NCBI GenBank assembly: GCA_031280075.1
Contig: JAITHG010000092.1
Location: forward strand, 1 to 6,318
Source of the DNA: Eubacteriales Family XIII. Incertae Sedis bacterium
GTDB taxonomy: Bacteria; Bacillota_A; Clostridia; Peptostreptococcales; Anaerovoracaceae
Length of the DNA: 6,318 nucleotides
Direction: 5' to 3'
How positions within the stretch are numbered: position 1 is the stretch's first letter; the number at the start of each line of letters is the position of its first letter. This document shows, one piece after another, positions 5,053-6,318 of the stretch. Position numbers and translations under genes: made by a program. The notes beneath the pieces are model-generated. The model saw nothing but the letters and a program-made list of their open reading frames with translations, ran no database searches and was not told the origin of the DNA.

Positions 5053-6071
5053 TTGGGCAGGCACAGGAACAGGAATCAAAACATGCGCAGATGCAGAAGC
5101 CAAGGCAGGGACAGGAACGGGAGCAAAAGCCCCGGCAGTTTCTGGAGCAGGAGCAGATGCAGATGCAGAATCCAAGGCAGGAGCAGGAATCAAAACAGGC
5201 ACTGATTCCAGGGCAGGAACGCATACAAAGGCTCGTGCCGGGCGACAGCGGCTACCCACCCCTGCTGCAGTGCATCGACGACCCGCCGAAGCAGCTCTAC
5301 GCCATCGGCGACATTGCCGCCTTGCAACTGCCCTGTATCGGCATCGTCGGCGCGCGCCGCGCGACGGAGTACGGCAGGTGGGTCGCGCGGAAACTGGCGA
5401 AGCGGCTGTCGCAGCAGGGCATCGTCGTCGTGAGCGGTATGGCGGAGGGCATCGATGCCGAGGCACACATCGGCGCGCTTGAGGGCGGCACGCCCACGGT
5501 CGCTGTCATGGGCACGGGCGTGGACATCTGCTACCCGCGCTCCAACCGCAGGCTGCGCGAACGCATCGCCGGGCAAGGGCTCATCCTCTCGGAGTACGAA
5601 GCCGGCACACCGGCGGCGAAGTATACCTTTCCGCAGCGCAACCGCATCGTCAGCGGGCTGTCGCGCGCCGTCGTCGTCGTGGAGGCTGGACCGTCCAGCG
5701 GCTCGCTCATCACGGCGGAGCTCGCCGTGCAGCAAGGGCGCGAGGTCTACGCCGTGCCGGGCAACATAAACCGCCGCATGAGCCTCGGCTGCAACAAGCT
5801 CATCCGCGACGGCGCGCGCCCGCTCGTGCTCCTGGACGACATCCTCGCGGACATGGGCATTCGTCCCATGCCGGATCTTGCCGAGACGGAAGGGCTCGGC
5901 GACGACGAGCGGCGCGTCTACGAAGCGCTGCGCCGGCACGGCGAGCTCTTCGTGGACGACGCGGCACGGTTGCTGCGGCTTCCTGCCCCTTCCGTCTCAG
6001 CGGTCTGCACCCTGCTCGAGATGAAGGGGCTGATCGCCTTCGAGCAGGGGCGGATGTTCCCGATCGCATAG
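5049..6071 (+). CDS. dprA: DNA-processing protein DprA (Smf) with atypical Q/E-rich N-terminus
   Basis: DprA binds incoming single-stranded DNA during transformation and loads RecA; it is also widespread in bacteria not known to be competent. The product is 340 aa. Residues 1-62 are a low-complexity Q/E/R-rich tract with few hydrophobics, containing QEQESK twice (6-11 and 44-49) and the word PRQ three times. Residues 69-270 are the complete Rossmann-like core: YPPLL (69-73), GARRAT (101-106), SGMAEGIDAEAHIGAL (129-144), GTGVDICYPRSN (155-166), FPQRNRIVSGLS (194-205), EAGPSSGSLITA (212-223), GREVYAVPG (230-238) and GCNKLIRDGA (247-256). Residues about 283-339 form the C-terminal winged-helix domain. 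The SAM/helix-hairpin-helix domain usual before the core is not recognisable. The ATG at 5049 overlaps the yraN stop and has AAGGAG 10 nt upstream. An internal start at Met37 (5157, GGAG upstream) is possible and would shorten the tract. The core has all hallmark motifs, so the protein is probably functional. Confidence 0.93.
   Translation: MIGQAQEQESKHAQMQKPRQGQEREQKPRQFLEQEQMQMQNPRQEQESKQALIPGQERIQRLVPGDSGYPPLLQCIDDPPKQLYAIGDIAALQLPCIGIVGARRATEYGRWVARKLAKRLSQQGIVVVSGMAEGIDAEAHIGALEGGTPTVAVMGTGVDICYPRSNRRLRERIAGQGLILSEYEAGTPAAKYTFPQRNRIVSGLSRAVVVVEAGPSSGSLITAELAVQQGREVYAVPGNINRRMSLGCNKLIRDGARPLVLLDDILADMGIRPMPDLAETEGLGDDERRVYEALRRHGELFVDDAARLLRLPAPSVSAVCTLLEMKGLIAFEQGRMFPIA
5070..5197 (+). 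repeat. Shuffled direct repeats encoding the DprA N-terminal tract
   Basis: CAGGAATCAAAACA occurs exactly at 5070-5083 and 5184-5197 (offset 114). A 23-nt word starting GCAGATGCAGAA and ending CCAAGGCAGG occurs at 5087-5109 and 5159-5181 (offset 72), differing at one base. The short words CAGGAACAGG, GGAGCAGGAGCAG and GCAGATGCAGATGCAG recur between them. Both offsets are multiples of three, so the reading frame is kept. The tract is purine-rich and visibly different in composition from the flanking yraN and dprA core. Confidence 0.88.
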
Positions 6072-6089
6072 CCGGGAAGACAGCCCGGC
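6071..6089. other. Short inverted repeat at the dprA stop codon
   Basis: GCCGGG (6071-6076) and CCCGGC (6084-6089) form a 6-bp GC stem with a 7-nt loop that starts at the last base of the dprA TAG. No T-tract follows on either strand, so it is not a classical rho-independent terminator. It may stabilise the mRNA end or act as a weak pause site. No promoter for the next gene is evident in 6090-6139. Confidence 0.4.
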
Positions 6090-6139
6090 ATAGCTGGAAC
6101 AGATTATTGGGATTGTTCTTTTATTGAAAGGAGACGCAC

Positions 6140-6318
6140 ATGCATGTGCAAAGACATTCGAGATTGCTCCACAGGGCATTCGGCATCATCCTCTGCCTGG
6201 TTCTGCTGTTCGGGCTGTACCCGGGGGGGATTCCGGCGGCACACGCCGACGCTACGGCAAAGATCTACCAGGAGGGCGATGGGCTGAGCGTCAACAAGAT
6301 GTCCGCGCCGCTCTATTT
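6140..6318 (+). CDS. Secreted protein of unknown function, N-terminal part, cut by window edge
   Basis: 59 codons are visible and the frame is open to the right edge. AAGGAG at 6128-6133, 6 nt before the ATG, supports the start. Residues 1-12 (MHVQRHSRLLHR) are a basic n-region, residues 13-33 a hydrophobic core (AFGIILCLVLLFGLYPGGIPA), and AHA-DA near residues 35-37 is a good signal peptidase I site. There is no lipobox cysteine at the cleavage point. The mature start (DATAKIYQEGDGLSVNKMSAPLYF) matches no family I can name. It may be an extracytoplasmic protein of an unrelated pathway; it is not topA, which often follows dprA in Bacillota. It begins 68 nt after dprA and may or may not share its transcript. 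Confidence 0.8.
   Translation, partial: MHVQRHSRLLHRAFGIILCLVLLFGLYPGGIPAAHADATAKIYQEGDGLSVNKMSAPLY

Noticed and set aside
5070..5197. CRISPR array or tandem satellite at the dprA start
   Set aside because: Repeat copies are few, irregularly spaced, in frame with dprA and lack uniform spacers; there are no cas genes.
5000..5224. Cysteine-rich minus-strand reading frame with repeated CSC/CIC words
   Set aside because: It is the complement of the Q/E-rich repeat tract of dprA: CAG/CAGGAG-type repeats read backwards give Cys/Ser codons. No RBS or independent support was seen.
4369..5466. 365-codon minus-strand frame opposite yraN and dprA
   Set aside because: Its product is low-complexity R/A/P and repeat-derived, and it overlaps two genes with strong family motifs on the other strand.

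Overview
This 6.3 kb window is a bacterial chromosomal segment of housekeeping genes. It is GC-rich and has clear AAGGAGG-type ribosome binding sites, an AT-rich divergent promoter region and one good sigma-70-type promoter. The gene content (TrkA/TrkH K+ uptake pair, small glyoxalase-II-like hydrolase, YraN next to DprA, RNase R) fits a GC-rich member of the Bacillota. I lean towards Negativicutes of the Selenomonas/Mitsuokella type, but that is inference without a database search. There is no prophage, transposase, CRISPR array, tRNA or rRNA.

Layout. Positions 1-3670 are on the minus strand and read right to left: trkA (2306-3670), trkH (839-2302, 3 nt after trkA) and, 73 nt further on, the 5' part of an RNase R gene (1-765, cut by the window edge). 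Positions 3671-3823 form a divergent intergenic region with an AT-rich promoter zone and a perfect 16-nt palindrome. Positions 3824-4441 (+) encode a zinc metallo-beta-lactamase-fold hydrolase. Positions 4442-4641 hold a duplicated 28-nt repeat that overlaps the hydrolase stop codon, then a TTGACA-type promoter directly abutting a rho-independent terminator, then a strong RBS. yraN (4642-5052) and dprA (5049-6071) overlap by ATGA and are translationally coupled. At 6140 a gene for a secreted protein of unknown function begins and runs off the right edge.

How the genes work together. TrkH is the K+-translocating membrane subunit and TrkA the cytoplasmic nucleotide-binding gating subunit, so they form one transporter. 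RNase R may be co-transcribed downstream. YraN and DprA form a DNA-processing pair, with DprA loading RecA on incoming single-stranded DNA.

The most unusual feature is that two conserved proteins have a simple, repeat-encoded N-terminus where their families usually carry a folded domain. RNase R has a lysine/arginine-rich leader made from a 15-nt tandem repeat and no winged-helix domain. DprA has about 60 Q/E-rich residues built from shuffled DNA repeats and no recognisable SAM/helix-hairpin-helix domain. Two intergenic repeat clusters, at 790-839 and 4432-4486, lie directly at gene stop codons. I see no clearly new multi-gene system here.
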